Positions 48,547-57,519 of a DNA stretch of 64,000 nt are shown piece after piece. The stretch's first letter is position 1. Each line of letters starts with the position of its first letter. Position numbers and translations under genes: made by a program. This stretch comes from Geothrix paludis (GTDB lineage Bacteria > Acidobacteriota > Holophagae > Holophagales > Holophagaceae), in contig NZ_JAKZLC010000001.1 in NCBI RefSeq assembly GCF_022808815.1, forward strand, positions 868,001-932,000. Reading direction: 5' to 3'. Under the pieces are notes generated by a model. That model saw only the letters and a program-made list of their open reading frames with translations. It made no database searches and had not been told where the DNA came from.

Positions 48547-48581
48547 CCTCTCCGTTCGAAGCCATTCGTCAGGGTTGATCA

Positions 48582-48618
48582 CGACGACCGCAGGAGAATC
48601 TTTCTCCTGCGGTCGTCG
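48582..48618. terminator. terminator between the 5'-nucleotidase gene and truB
   Basis: A perfect 17-bp stem (48582-48598 with 48602-48618; core CCGCAGGAGAA/TTCTCCTGCGG) around a TCT loop, between convergent genes. Without a long T-run its strength as an intrinsic terminator is uncertain. Confidence 0.75.
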
Positions 48619-48628
48619 CCGATAAGGT

Positions 48629-49528
48629 CTACAGCCCGCCCCGCAAGTTCGCGAAGGTGCGGAGACCCCCGTCATCGGAAGGCCTCAGGAGGGCCACCAG
48701 GCGGCCCGCGTGCAGGGCCCGCAGGGGCGCGCAGGGGTCGGGGAAACCTTCGGGCATGGGCCAGGTTGGTGGTGCCGTCTCGCCGGCAGGAATGATTCGG
48801 CCATGGGCCAGGTGATCCGCCTCCACGTCGGACAGAAGGCGCGTTGGGCACCAGGGCAGCAAGTCCGCGCCGGTGAGCAGGCGCTCCTGGCCTTCGCCGG
48901 GATCCATCCAGGGGCCGATGGCCGTGCGGCGGAGGGCGGTCAGGTGGGCGCCGCACCCCAAGGCGCGGCCCAGGTCCCGGGCCAGGCTGCGCACGTAGAA
49001 GCCGCCGCGGCAGGTGAGCTCCAAGGTGCTCCGTCGCGGCAGGTCCTGGGCGATCCGGCGGGCGGAGAGCAGGAAGACACGGCTGGGGCGCATCACCACG
49101 TCCTCGCCCCGATGCGCCTTTTTGTAGGCTGCCTCGCCGTCGATCTTCTTGGCACTGGTGGCGGGGGGCACCTGATCCGTCCAGCCCAGGAAGGGCGCCA
49201 GGGCGGCATCCAGAGCCGCCTCCGTCAGGTGCGCAGCCGGGGCCTCCGACACGGGCTTCCCGTGCAGGTCGCAGGTGTCTGTCTCCACGCCCCAGGCCAC
49301 TTCCGCGACATAGGTCTTGGGCAGGGGATGCATCAGCTCCATGAGCCGCGTGGCCTGGCCCGCCAGCACCAACAACAGACCGTCCGCGAAGGGATCCAGC
49401 GTGCCGCCGTGACCCAGGGCCAGTTTCTTCTGCTCCGCCTCGAAGGCCCGGCGCTTGAAGCCGCGGATCACGTCAAAGCTGCTCTGGCCCACGGCCTTGT
49501 GGACGAGGTGGATGCCCGGCTCCACCAT
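48629..49528 (-). CDS. truB: tRNA pseudouridine(55) synthase
   Basis: TruB, 299 residues, making pseudouridine 55 in the T loop. The catalytic aspartate is D45 in GHGGTLDPFADGLLLV. TYVAEVAWGVETDTCD and RGGFYVRSLARDLGRALG are family motifs. Its ATG follows the rbfA stop directly (TGAATG). rbfA-truB is a conserved pair in bacteria, often with nusA-infB, which are absent here. Confidence 0.96.
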   Translation of the reverse strand: MVEPGIHLVHKAVGQSSFDVIRGFKRRAFEAEQKKLALGHGGTLDPFADGLLLVLAGQATRLMELMHPLPKTYVAEVAWGVETDTCDLHGKPVSEAPAAHLTEAALDAALAPFLGWTDQVPPATSAKKIDGEAAYKKAHRGEDVVMRPSRVFLLSARRIAQDLPRRSTLELTCRGGFYVRSLARDLGRALGCGAHLTALRRTAIGPWMDPGEGQERLLTGADLLPWCPTRLLSDVEADHLAHGRIIPAGETAPPTWPMPEGFPDPCAPLRALHAGRLVALLRPSDDGGLRTFANLRGGL

Positions 49529-49921
49529 TCAGCCTTCTTCCGCTTCCGGATCCACGGGCCGGGTGGCCCGCTCCTTCTCGATCTCCGCCAGCAGGGTCTC
49601 CATGTGGTTCCCTTCTTCCAGCGTGCCGTCCGGGAAGAAGCGCAGCTCGGGCACCCGACGCATCTTGAGGCGGGACGCCAGCTGGCTGCGGAGGAAGCCT
49701 GCCGCGCGGCCCAGGGCCTTGCGGGTGAGCGCGTCCTGGGCCTCCTGGTCCCCACCGTTGGGGGGCAGCACCGTGAAGTACACCTTGGCCACGCTGCGGT
49801 CAGGTGAGAGCCGCACGGCGGTGAGGGTGAGGAATCCGAGTTCCGGGTCGCGGAGCTCGCGCTGGATGAGGTTCGACAGCAGGAAATGGACCTGGTCTTC
49901 GAGGCGTTCGGGGCGTTGCAT
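49529..49921 (-). CDS. rbfA: ribosome-binding factor A
   Basis: RbfA, 130 residues, a KH-fold 30S maturation factor. It begins MQRPERLEDQVHFLLSNLIQRELRDPELGFLTLTAVRLSPDRSVAKVYF, matching the family. The end VPELRFFPDGTLEEGNHMETLL is the usual C-terminal signature. First gene of the rbfA-truB pair, divergent from the methyltransferase gene. Confidence 0.95.
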   Translation of the reverse strand: MQRPERLEDQVHFLLSNLIQRELRDPELGFLTLTAVRLSPDRSVAKVYFTVLPPNGGDQEAQDALTRKALGRAAGFLRSQLASRLKMRRVPELRFFPDGTLEEGNHMETLLAEIEKERATRPVDPEAEEG

Positions 49922-49973
49922 GGGCTTCCTTCCGCCCCCATTCTACCGGGCTCGGAGGTGTTAGCCTTCCTCG

Positions 49974-50711
49974 ATGGCCGACTGGTTCGAAACCTGGTTC
50001 GACGAGGACTATGCCCTGCTCTACGCGCACCGGGACGCGGAGGAGGCCAGTTTGGCCGTGGCCCTGGCCCTGCGCGAGGCCCCAGAACTGGCGGTGGGCC
50101 CGGTGCTGGACCTGGGCTGTGGCGCGGGCCGCCACCTGGAGGTCCTGCGGCGGACCAACCCGCAGGCTTTCGGCATGGACCTCTCCGCCTCCCTGCTCCG
50201 ACTGGCTGCCGCGGAGCTGCGCCCCTGGCTCCTCCGCGGCGACATGCGCGCCCTGCCGGTGAAGGACGGGGCACTCTCCGGCGCCTGCCTCTGGTTCACC
50301 CCCTTCGGCTACTTCTCCGATGCCCAGAACCGTGCGCTGATGCTGGATCTCGGGCGTGTCCTCCGCCCTGGCGGCGCGCTCCTCATGGACTACCTCAACG
50401 CGGGGCTGGTGGCGCGCGAGCTGGTGCCCGAGGACACGCTGGAACGCTCGGGCGTGCGGGTCCAGAACCGCCGCGCCATCGAGGGCGGCCGCATCGTGAA
50501 GCGCATGACGATCACGCAAGTGGACACGGGGGAGACCCGCCAGGTCCTGGAGAGCGTGCGCCTCTACCAGCCCACCGACATCGAGGCCCTGGCCGCCGAC
50601 GCCGGGCTGCGGCTGCGGACCGTGAAGGGCACCTACGCCGGGGGCCCCTTCACCGAGGACAGCCCCCGCTGGATCGGCCTCTTCGAAAAGCTTCCGACAG
50701 CCGAGAGCTGA
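49974..50711 (+). CDS. class I SAM-dependent methyltransferase
   Basis: 245 residues. The SAM-binding motif I is VLDLGCGAGRHLEVL (~43-57), then GMDLSASLL and LRGDMRALP. The order and length fit the Methyltransf_11/25 groups. Substrate unknown. The last codons (PTAES and stop) fall inside a 16-base direct repeat that recurs just downstream, so the C-terminus may have been altered by the repeat. Confidence 0.85.
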   Translation: MADWFETWFDEDYALLYAHRDAEEASLAVALALREAPELAVGPVLDLGCGAGRHLEVLRRTNPQAFGMDLSASLLRLAAAELRPWLLRGDMRALPVKDGALSGACLWFTPFGYFSDAQNRALMLDLGRVLRPGGALLMDYLNAGLVARELVPEDTLERSGVRVQNRRAIEGGRIVKRMTITQVDTGETRQVLESVRLYQPTDIEALAADAGLRLRTVKGTYAGGPFTEDSPRWIGLFEKLPTAES

Positions 50712-50732
50712 GATCTGACAGCCGATAGCTGA
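50696..50732. repeat. two 16-base direct repeats over the methyltransferase stop
   Basis: GACAGCCGAGAGCTGA (50696-50711) and GACAGCCGATAGCTGA (50717-50732) differ at one base. The first copy contains the methyltransferase stop codon. A further partial unit follows (gacaaccg). Confidence 0.7.
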
Positions 50733-50781
50733 CAACCGCATCTTCCGTCAGAATGGACCTTTCCAAGAGCAAGGAGCAGCC

Positions 50782-51978
50782 ATGGGCTTCCAGTCGGTGC
50801 GGGATCTCAATGTGAAGGGCCATCGCGTCTTTCTGCGGGCGGACCTCAACGTGCCGCTCAAGGAAGGCCGCATCACGGACGCCACCCGGATCCGCGAGAC
50901 CCTGCCCACGCTGAAGTGCCTGCTGGACGGCGGCGCCTCCGTGGTACTGGCCTCGCACCTGGGCCGCCCCGAGGGCAAGGGCTTCGAGGCCGCGTTCAGC
51001 GCTGCACCCGTGGCGGCCTGGCTGAAAGAGCAGGGTTTCGATTGCCGCCTGGCGAGCTACGTAAATGGCGAGGCCGTAGAGGCCGAGGCCGCGGCTCTGA
51101 AGCCCGGCCAGGTGCTGCTCCTGGAGAACCTTCGCTTCGAGAAGGGCGAGACCAAGAACAAGGAGGACTTCGCCGCCAGCCTGGCGAAGCTGGCGGACAC
51201 CTACGTGAACGACGCCTTCGGCGCGGCCCACCGGGCCCACGCCTCGGTCAGCGGCATGGTCCAGCACTTCCCCAAGGACCGCGTGGCGGCCGGCTTCCTC
51301 ATGGAGAAGGAGCTGAAGGCCCTGGGCAAGGTCACGGAGAACCCGGACAAGCCCCTCGTGGTGATCTTCGGCGGCGCCAAGGTCAGCGACAAGATCGAGC
51401 TCATCCAGAACTTCCTGGGCCGGGCCGACGCCATCCTCATCGGCGGCGCCATGAGCTACACCTTCCTCAAGGCGCAGGGCTTCCAGATCGGCAAGAGCCT
51501 CTGCGAGGAGGACAAGCTGAACCTGGCCCTGGACCTGCTTAAGCAATCGCAGGTCAAGGGCACGCGCCTGCTGCTGCCCCTGGACCACGTGGCCGCTTCC
51601 GAGTTCAAGGAGGACGCGGACTGCGCCATCACCGTGGACCAGAACATCCCCGCGGACCGCATGGCCCTGGACATCGGCCCCGAGACCGTGGCGGCCTACG
51701 CCGCCGAGATCCGCGGGGCGAAGACCCTGCTCTGGAACGGCCCCATGGGCGTCTTCGAGATGGCGTCCTATGCGGCCGGCACCCTCAGCGTGGCCGAGGA
51801 GCTGGCGGAGGCCGCGGACAAGGGCGCCTTCGTGCTCGTGGGCGGCGGCGATAGCGTAGCCGCCGTGAACAAGGCCGGCGTGGCCACCCGCATGAGCCAT
51901 GTCTCCACGGGTGGCGGCGCGAGCCTCGAGTTCCTCAGCGGCCTGGAACTGCCGGGGGTCGCGGTCCTTCAGCGCTGA
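50782..51978 (+). CDS. pgk: phosphoglycerate kinase
   Basis: Pgk, 398 residues, the ATP-forming step of glycolysis. It carries the N-terminal substrate site [37 protein letters not shown] and [13 protein letters not shown]. The nucleotide domain has [10 protein letters not shown] and WNGPMGVFE, with GGGDSVAAV near the end. AAGGAG precedes the ATG. GAPDH, its common neighbour, is not in the window. Its 3' end overlaps the convergent DUF3224 gene by 10 bases. Confidence 0.97.
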   Translation: MGFQSVRDLNVKGHRVFLRADLNVPLKEGRITDATRIRETLPTLKCLLDGGASVVLASHLGRPEGKGFEAAFSAAPVAAWLKEQGFDCRLASYVNGEAVEAEAAALKPGQVLLLENLRFEKGETKNKEDFAASLAKLADTYVNDAFGAAHRAHASVSGMVQHFPKDRVAAGFLMEKELKALGKVTENPDKPLVVIFGGAKVSDKIELIQNFLGRADAILIGGAMSYTFLKAQGFQIGKSLCEEDKLNLALDLLKQSQVKGTRLLLPLDHVAASEFKEDADCAITVDQNIPADRMALDIGPETVAAYAAEIRGAKTLLWNGPMGVFEMASYAAGTLSVAEELAEAADKGAFVLVGGGDSVAAVNKAGVATRMSHVSTGGGASLEFLSGLELPGVAVLQR

Positions 51979-52493
51979 GGGGTGGGCTGGGACGGGGACT
52001 CGGTGGCGCTTGGCAGCGAGTACTCCAGCGTGTAGGTGTGCCGGCCACCCTCGATGAGGATCGTCATTCTCCCCGCCAGCCCTTTCAGATCCCCGGTAGC
52101 GGAGTCCGGCACCACCATCACGATCCATTCGCCGGGTACCCCGCGGCTCATCACGGCGAAGTGCTGGAGAAGGAAGCTGCCGCTTCGGCCATGGAGTGTC
52201 CCGCGCACCTGCTCGATGGCCGTGTAGCCCGCGGAACCCTGGACCTCCGTTCCGGCCGCCAGCATCTCTCCCTGGCTGGCCGCCTCCAGATCGCCCTTGA
52301 ACCGCTTGTCGATGGACATCCGGCCCGGCGACCAGACGCCTTCCCGCGCCCCTTCCGTGAGAGGCACCAATTTCACGTCGAAGGATCCTGTCGCAAGGGC
52401 CGTCATGCGGGTCTCCTTTGGGTGAATGGCCGGGGCCTGGGGGCCGAGGCAGAAGAGCAGGGCTAGGCTCGCCTGGATGAGGGGTATGGTCAT
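51969..52493 (-). CDS. DUF3224 family exported protein
   Basis: 174 residues. A short hydrophobic N-terminus (MTIPLIQASLALLFCLG) suggests export; an internal ATG (codon 30, MTALATGSFDVKL) would give a cytosolic form of normal family length. The DUF3224 core is clear: GRMSIDKRFKGDLEAASQGEM, GSAGYTAIEQVRGTLHGRSG, VVPDSATGDLKGLAGRMTI. These are small beta-barrel proteins of unknown function. It is divergent from an AraC-type regulator, which probably controls it. Confidence 0.8.
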   Translation of the reverse strand: MTIPLIQASLALLFCLGPQAPAIHPKETRMTALATGSFDVKLVPLTEGAREGVWSPGRMSIDKRFKGDLEAASQGEMLAAGTEVQGSAGYTAIEQVRGTLHGRSGSFLLQHFAVMSRGVPGEWIVMVVPDSATGDLKGLAGRMTILIEGGRHTYTLEYSLPSATESPSQPTPQR

Positions 52494-52585
52494 GGCGACT
52501 CCGGTCGCTGGGGCTGGTCCCAGCCTCGACCCGCCTGTGACGACAGTATTGTATAAACGCGACAGGTGCTGGGAGAGGGTTCGGC

Positions 52586-53395
52586 ATGGCGAAGCCGGTG
52601 GTGTGGCGACCGAAGGGCGTGGTGGATGCCGGGGCGATCCGACGGGAATCCCCGGCCGGCCGCTTCCTTCCCGAGGGGCCCCTGGCCGGGTTCGTGGAGC
52701 ACTTCTGGACCGTCTCCTGGGATCTGCGCGGGCGGCCGCCCCTGACTCGGGAAACCCTTCCCCACCCCTCGGTGCACCTGGTGATCGAAGCCGGCCGCTC
52801 CGGCCTCGCGGGCGTCCACACGGGGCGCTTCAGCCGCGTCCTGGAGGGCCGGGGCTGGGTGCTCGGGGCCAAGTTCCTCCCAGGCTGTTTCCGGCCGTTC
52901 TGGGGCCGGCCCGTGGATGAACTCACGGATCAGGTGCTTCCCCTGGGAAGGGCCTTCGGCGCCCCCGGCGAAGCCCTCGAAGCCTACGTGTTGCGCTGTG
53001 CCGGGGATGAGAATGCGGCGATCTCGCTCGTCGAGGCCTTTCTTCTTGGGCGCCTTCCCGAACCCGATGCCAAGGCCGCGCTGGCTCGAAGCATCGTGGC
53101 CCGAATCCGGGAGGATCGCGAGCTGACCCAGGCGGAGGCTGTGGCCCGGGAAGCCGGGCTGAGCCTCCGGTCGCTTCAGCGGCTCTTCCAGGACTACGTC
53201 GGCGTCAGCCCCAAATGGGTGATCCAGCGGTATCGCCTCCATGAAGCCATGGAGCAGCTGGAGGCGGATCAGGCGGTGGATCTCCCGGCCCTCGCCCTGG
53301 CGCTTGGCTACTTCGATCAGGCCCACTTCACCAAGGCCTTCAAGACCTACCTGGGCAGGACCCCCGCCGTGTATGCGAAGGGCCCGGAAGGCTGA
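52586..53395 (+). CDS. AraC family transcriptional regulator
   Basis: 269 residues. The C-terminal AraC helix-turn-helix pair is at ~170-265 (LTQAEAVAREAGLSLRSLQRLFQDYVGVSPKWV and ALALALGYFDQAHFTKAFKTYLGRTPAVY). The N-terminal part (PLAGFVEHFWTVSWDLRG and so on) is the DUF6597-like sensor found in many such regulators. It lies back to back with the DUF3224 gene (93-base gap). The start has GGGAGAGG ahead. Confidence 0.88.
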   Translation: MAKPVVWRPKGVVDAGAIRRESPAGRFLPEGPLAGFVEHFWTVSWDLRGRPPLTRETLPHPSVHLVIEAGRSGLAGVHTGRFSRVLEGRGWVLGAKFLPGCFRPFWGRPVDELTDQVLPLGRAFGAPGEALEAYVLRCAGDENAAISLVEAFLLGRLPEPDAKAALARSIVARIREDRELTQAEAVAREAGLSLRSLQRLFQDYVGVSPKWVIQRYRLHEAMEQLEADQAVDLPALALALGYFDQAHFTKAFKTYLGRTPAVYAKGPEG

Positions 53396-53471
53396 TAGCC
53401 TCCAGGTCTACCCCATTGGTCGCGCCAGAACCCCATGGTCGACGACCACCCTGCGTTCTCCGGGAGATCCC

Positions 53472-54206
<735 letters not shown>

Positions 54207-54938
54207 TCAATCCCGATCGAGGAAGCGGTCCGCGACCTCCAGGGCCAGCCCCATCAACCCGGCGGCCGTGAGCCATGAAGGCGGAGCGCCGGTCTGCGGC
54301 TCGAGGTCCAGGCCGGCCGCGGGCTGCGGCGCCTGGGCCCGCCGGGCTTCCTTCAGGTCCTCCAGTTCCCGTGCCCGGGCGCGGTCCAGACCGCCACCGG
54401 CGATGAAGGCGAGCAGGCGGCGCAGTTCGTCGCGGTCGAACCAGAGACCGTGGGCCTTGCAGACATCCAGCACCACGCCAGACCGCCGGGCGTAGTTCAC
54501 CCGGTTCATGCGCTGCCCGCAGGCGGGACAGGGGCGGTACTGCACCGGCTCCAGCCCGGTGGCGGACGGGAGCGGTGGCGCCGGAAGAGCGCCCAGCACG
54601 GCCCCCTGACGCTCCCGGCTGGCGCCCAGCTGCTCGAACATGGTCCGGTCCAGCCACAGGCCGCCACAGGCCAGGCAGGCCTGCGTGTCGAGGCCTCCGA
54701 TCTGGCTGGCGGCGAGAGGTTTCGCGCAGGCGGGACAGGGGGCCCCGTCGGCTACGGTCGACGTCCTGGGGGCCATCGCGGCGCCGCAGGAGGGGCAGTG
54801 GTCCGCCGAGAGCGGCACCAGGGCGAAGCAGGCGTGGCAGGCCACCGTGGCGAGCTGGGCCTGGCAGTAGGGACACTGCGGCGCATCCGGCGGGACCGGT
54901 GCGCCGCAGCCGGGGCAGCGGAGGGCCTTGGCTTCCAT
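54207..54938 (-). CDS. multi zinc-ribbon protein with TFIIB-type repeats
   Basis: 243 residues. Two CxxC pairs near the start (CPGC 8-11, CPYC 22-25) form one ribbon; CHAC and CPSC form a second. Two zf-TFIIB type units (PF13453) follow: CPACAKPL...CLACGGLWLDRTMFEQL and CPACGQRMNR...CKAHGLWFDRDELRRLL. The second has CKAH in place of CxxC. The rest is a charged helical tail. It overlaps the lipoprotein gene by TGATG. Function unknown. Confidence 0.75.
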   Translation of the reverse strand: MEAKALRCPGCGAPVPPDAPQCPYCQAQLATVACHACFALVPLSADHCPSCGAAMAPRTSTVADGAPCPACAKPLAASQIGGLDTQACLACGGLWLDRTMFEQLGASRERQGAVLGALPAPPLPSATGLEPVQYRPCPACGQRMNRVNYARRSGVVLDVCKAHGLWFDRDELRRLLAFIAGGGLDRARARELEDLKEARRAQAPQPAAGLDLEPQTGAPPSWLTAAGLMGLALEVADRFLDRD

Positions 54939-55702
54939 CAGTCCTGCTTCGGTTCGGGCTTTGAAGGCGCGGGCTCATCCTTCTTGGCGGCGGGCTCCTG
55001 CTTGGCAGCCGGCTCCTGGTAGAAGCGCTGCTCCGCCAGGCGCATCCAGTGGAACTCGGAAGACAGCTTCTGCACCACAACGCGGGCGAAGCCCTTGGCC
55101 TCCTCCTCGCGGATGCGACCGTCATCGTCCCGCGATCCGGGCGGCAGCGGATCCATGGCCTCGACCACCTCGGAGGGCTCGATGGCCTCGGTCCAAAGCG
55201 GTTCAGGGTTTCCCGGCTGCACCAGGCGGACCTGGGCCCGGACCACCTGAGGACGATAGCCCAGACGGTCCCGGGTGTTCTGCTGCGCCATGGCCGCCTG
55301 GCTGCCGGCCCACAGTCCCCAGAAGAGCCCATCCACCACGCCCCAGCCCCGGTTGCCCGAGGCGGCGCTCAGGGCCCCCACGGAGGCGCCCACCGCCACG
55401 CCCACCGCCGTGGGACTGGGCTGGCCGGGGGCCGGAGAGACGTCCCGGATGTCCACCTGGAGTTCCGCCGCCCCCACCGGCGGCTTCACGCCCTCGGGCA
55501 CCACCACCACGCGGGTGGCCAGATGGGCTCGCAGCGCCGAGGCGTATTCCTTCTGGAAGGACTCCCGATCCGCCAGGCCCGAGGGCAGGCTCACGGAGAC
55601 GCTCACGGGACCGGGCTGTCGCCGGAAGGCCTCCACCTCGGGGCGGGCGCAGCCGACGGCCAGCATGAGTGGGGCGAGGAACAGGATGGGGGCGCGCCGC
55701 AT
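54938..55702 (-). CDS. lipoprotein of unknown function
   Basis: 254 residues. A lipobox (LMLAVGC) puts the lipid cysteine at C18. Beyond it are a DUF4136-like beta part (VSVSLPSGL...ALRAHLATRVVVVPEG...AELQVDIRDVSP), a glycine-rich segment resembling a glycine zipper (AVGVAVGASVGALSAASG) and a Lys/Pro/Glu tail. It may be an outer-membrane lipoprotein. It is cotranslated with the zinc-ribbon gene. Not recognised beyond this. Confidence 0.7.
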   Translation of the reverse strand: MRRAPILFLAPLMLAVGCARPEVEAFRRQPGPVSVSVSLPSGLADRESFQKEYASALRAHLATRVVVVPEGVKPPVGAAELQVDIRDVSPAPGQPSPTAVGVAVGASVGALSAASGNRGWGVVDGLFWGLWAGSQAAMAQQNTRDRLGYRPQVVRAQVRLVQPGNPEPLWTEAIEPSEVVEAMDPLPPGSRDDDGRIREEEAKGFARVVVQKLSSEFHWMRLAEQRFYQEPAAKQEPAAKKDEPAPSKPEPKQD

Positions 55703-55796
55703 GGGACCTCCGCGCCCAAGTCTGGGGGCGGCTGCGCCCTGTGTCCAGGCGCTCGCCCCACCTGGGCGCTAGAATCGAGCTTCCCTGCGAGGCCGC

Positions 55797-55883
55797 ATGC
55801 TCATTCTCTTCGCCCTGTCGGGCTCAGACCTCGGGAACAGGAAACCGCTCTCCCACGTTCGTCCGATGCTCTCTCTCCGCTAG
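55797..55883 (+). CDS. upstream ORF ending at the aroF ribosome binding site
   Basis: A 28-codon ORF, in the same frame as aroF, starting MLILFALSG and ending in TAG at 55881-55883. The stop is part of TAGGAGG, the aroF ribosome binding site. TAGAAT at 55770-55775 could be a -10 box, giving a very short leader before this ORF. It has no cluster of Phe, Tyr or Trp codons, so it does not look like a classical aromatic attenuator peptide; translational coupling is the more natural reading. Confidence 0.45.
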   Translation: MLILFALSGSDLGNRKPLSHVRPMLSLR

Positions 55884-55892
55884 GAGGTCCGC

Positions 55893-56924
55893 ATGCTCAT
55901 CCTCATGGAACCCACCGCCACCCGGGAACAGGTCGGCGAAGTCCTGGCGCTGCTGGAATCCGCCGGCATCCGCAGCCAGGTGAACGAGACGCCCGAAGCC
56001 CTCAGCATCGTGGCGCCGAACGCCTCCAAGGCGCTGAAGCCCGACCGCATCGAGCCCATGGCGGGCGTGCGGCGGGTGGTGCCCATCACCAGCCCCTACA
56101 AGCTCGCCAGCGCGGATGCGGCCGCGGGCCGCACGGTGGTGGACGTGCACGGCGTGAAGATCGGCGGGCCCGATCTGGTGCTGGTGGGGGGTCCTTGCGG
56201 CGTCGAGAGCCGGGAGCAGCTCTTTACCGTGGCCCGCTACGTGGCCGAGGCCGGCGTGAAGCTGCTCCGGGCCGGCGCCTTCAAGCCCCGCACCAGCCCC
56301 TACGCCTTCCAGGGCCTGGGCCTGGAGGGCCTGAGGCTGCTGGAGGAGGTCCGGGCCGAGTTCGACTTGGGCATCGTCACCGAGGCCACGGAAGTCGAGA
56401 CCTTCGACGATGTGGAGCGCAGCGCCGACATGGTGCAGATCGGTGCCCGCAACATGCAGAACTTCGCCCTGCTGCGCCGGGCCGGACGCAGCGAGAAGCC
56501 CGTGCTCCTCAAGCGGGGCCCCGCCGCCACCCTGGAGGAATGGCTCTACGCTGCGGAGTACGTGCTGGGCGAGGGCAACCGCAACCTGGTGCTCTGCGAG
56601 CGCGGCATCCGCACCTGGTCCGATCACGCCCGCAACACGCTGGATGTGAGCGTGGTCCCCGCCGCGAAGGCCCTCACGCACCTGCCGGTCATGGTGGACC
56701 CGAGCCATGCCACGGGACGGCGCGACCTGGTGATTCCCTGCGGCCTGGCGGGCGTGGCGGCAGGCGCGGACGGCCTGCTGGTGGAGACCCACTGCAACCC
56801 CGAGAAGGCTCTGAGCGACGGGCCCCAGGCCCTGCTGCCCTCGGATTTCATCCGCCTGGTGGAGCGGGCCAGGGCCGTGCACCAGGCCCTGCGGGCTCCC
56901 AGCCTCACAGGGCTCTGGATGTAG
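55893..56924 (+). CDS. aroF: 3-deoxy-7-phosphoheptulonate (DAHP) synthase
   Basis: DAHP synthase of the type I-beta (KDO8PS-like) group, 343 residues, the first step of aromatic amino acid synthesis. The N-terminal ~70 residues form the ferredoxin-like/ACT-type domain (MLILMEPTATREQVGEVLALLE) that gives feedback control in Thermotoga. The barrel has GGPCGVES, AGAFKPRTSPYAFQGLG, IGARNMQNF, LKRGPAATLEEWL, CERGIRT and DPSHATG. AGGAGG precedes the ATG and overlaps an upstream stop. Confidence 0.95.
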   Translation: MLILMEPTATREQVGEVLALLESAGIRSQVNETPEALSIVAPNASKALKPDRIEPMAGVRRVVPITSPYKLASADAAAGRTVVDVHGVKIGGPDLVLVGGPCGVESREQLFTVARYVAEAGVKLLRAGAFKPRTSPYAFQGLGLEGLRLLEEVRAEFDLGIVTEATEVETFDDVERSADMVQIGARNMQNFALLRRAGRSEKPVLLKRGPAATLEEWLYAAEYVLGEGNRNLVLCERGIRTWSDHARNTLDVSVVPAAKALTHLPVMVDPSHATGRRDLVIPCGLAGVAAGADGLLVETHCNPEKALSDGPQALLPSDFIRLVERARAVHQALRAPSLTGLWM

Positions 56925-56962
56925 ATTCCGCCCTGTGCGAGACTAGGAGGTTCGGAGTTTCC

Positions 56963-57307
56963 ATGAATGGCCTCGCCCTCGCACTTCTGATCCTCTTCGG
57001 TGTCCTGCTCATCGGGACGATCCTGCTGCAGCCCGGCACCAAGGGCGGCCTCGGCGCCTCCTTCGGCGGCGGCGGCGCGAACTCCGCCTTCGGCGCCCAG
57101 GGCGCCACGCCCTTCCTCTCCAAGGCCACGTACTGGCTGGCCGCGGGCTTCCTGGGAACCACGCTGCTCATCGAAGTGATGATCATCCGCGGCAGCCGCT
57201 CCGTGCTGGAGAAGATCTCCGACAAGCCCGCGGCCACGGCGCCCGCTCCCGCTCCCACTGTTCCCCTTCCCGCGCCCGCGCCCTCCCACGCGACCGAGAA
57301 GAAGTAG
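56963..57307 (+). CDS. secG: preprotein translocase subunit SecG
   Basis: 114 residues. Two membrane segments (4-22 and ~54-74) flank the conserved loop LQPGTKGGLGASFGGGGANSAFGAQGA, close to the family LQxGKGAxxGAxFGGG. The tail is Ala/Pro-rich and longer than in E. coli. GGAG stands ahead of the ATG. It is followed by tRNA-Leu, as in E. coli. Confidence 0.92.
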   Translation: MNGLALALLILFGVLLIGTILLQPGTKGGLGASFGGGGANSAFGAQGATPFLSKATYWLAAGFLGTTLLIEVMIIRGSRSVLEKISDKPAATAPAPAPTVPLPAPAPSHATEKK

Positions 57308-57381
57308 GTCCGCCCCGCGGTGGGGCGCGAAACCAGGCATTGACCGCGTCCGCGCTTTGGGTGAAGATGATTGTTCCACGT

Positions 57382-57467
57382 GCCCGCGTGGTGAAATTGG
57401 TAGACACGCCATCTTGAGGGGGTGGTGGCCACAAGCCGTAGCAGTTCGAGTCTGCTCGCGGGCACCA
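57382..57467 (+). tRNA. tRNA-Leu(GAG)
   Basis: An 86-nt class II tRNA. Acceptor GCCCGCG pairs with CGCGGGC, and CCA is encoded. The anticodon arm is CCATC-TTGAGGG-GGTGG with anticodon GAG (57414-57416). It has a long variable arm and T arm AGCAG-TTCGAGT-CTGCT. It lies 74 bases after secG and is closed by a terminator at 57472-57500. Confidence 0.97.
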
Positions 57468-57471
57468 AACG

Positions 57472-57500
57472 AAACGAGCGCCTTCTGGCGCTCGTTTTTT
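57472..57500 (+). terminator. terminator after tRNA-Leu
   Basis: An 11-bp stem AAACGAGCGCC/GGCGCTCGTTT with a TTCT loop, ending in six T residues (57495-57500). It lies 4 bases past the tRNA CCA end. Confidence 0.93.
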
Positions 57501-57519
57501 GTTTCAGGCCGGCCGGCGT

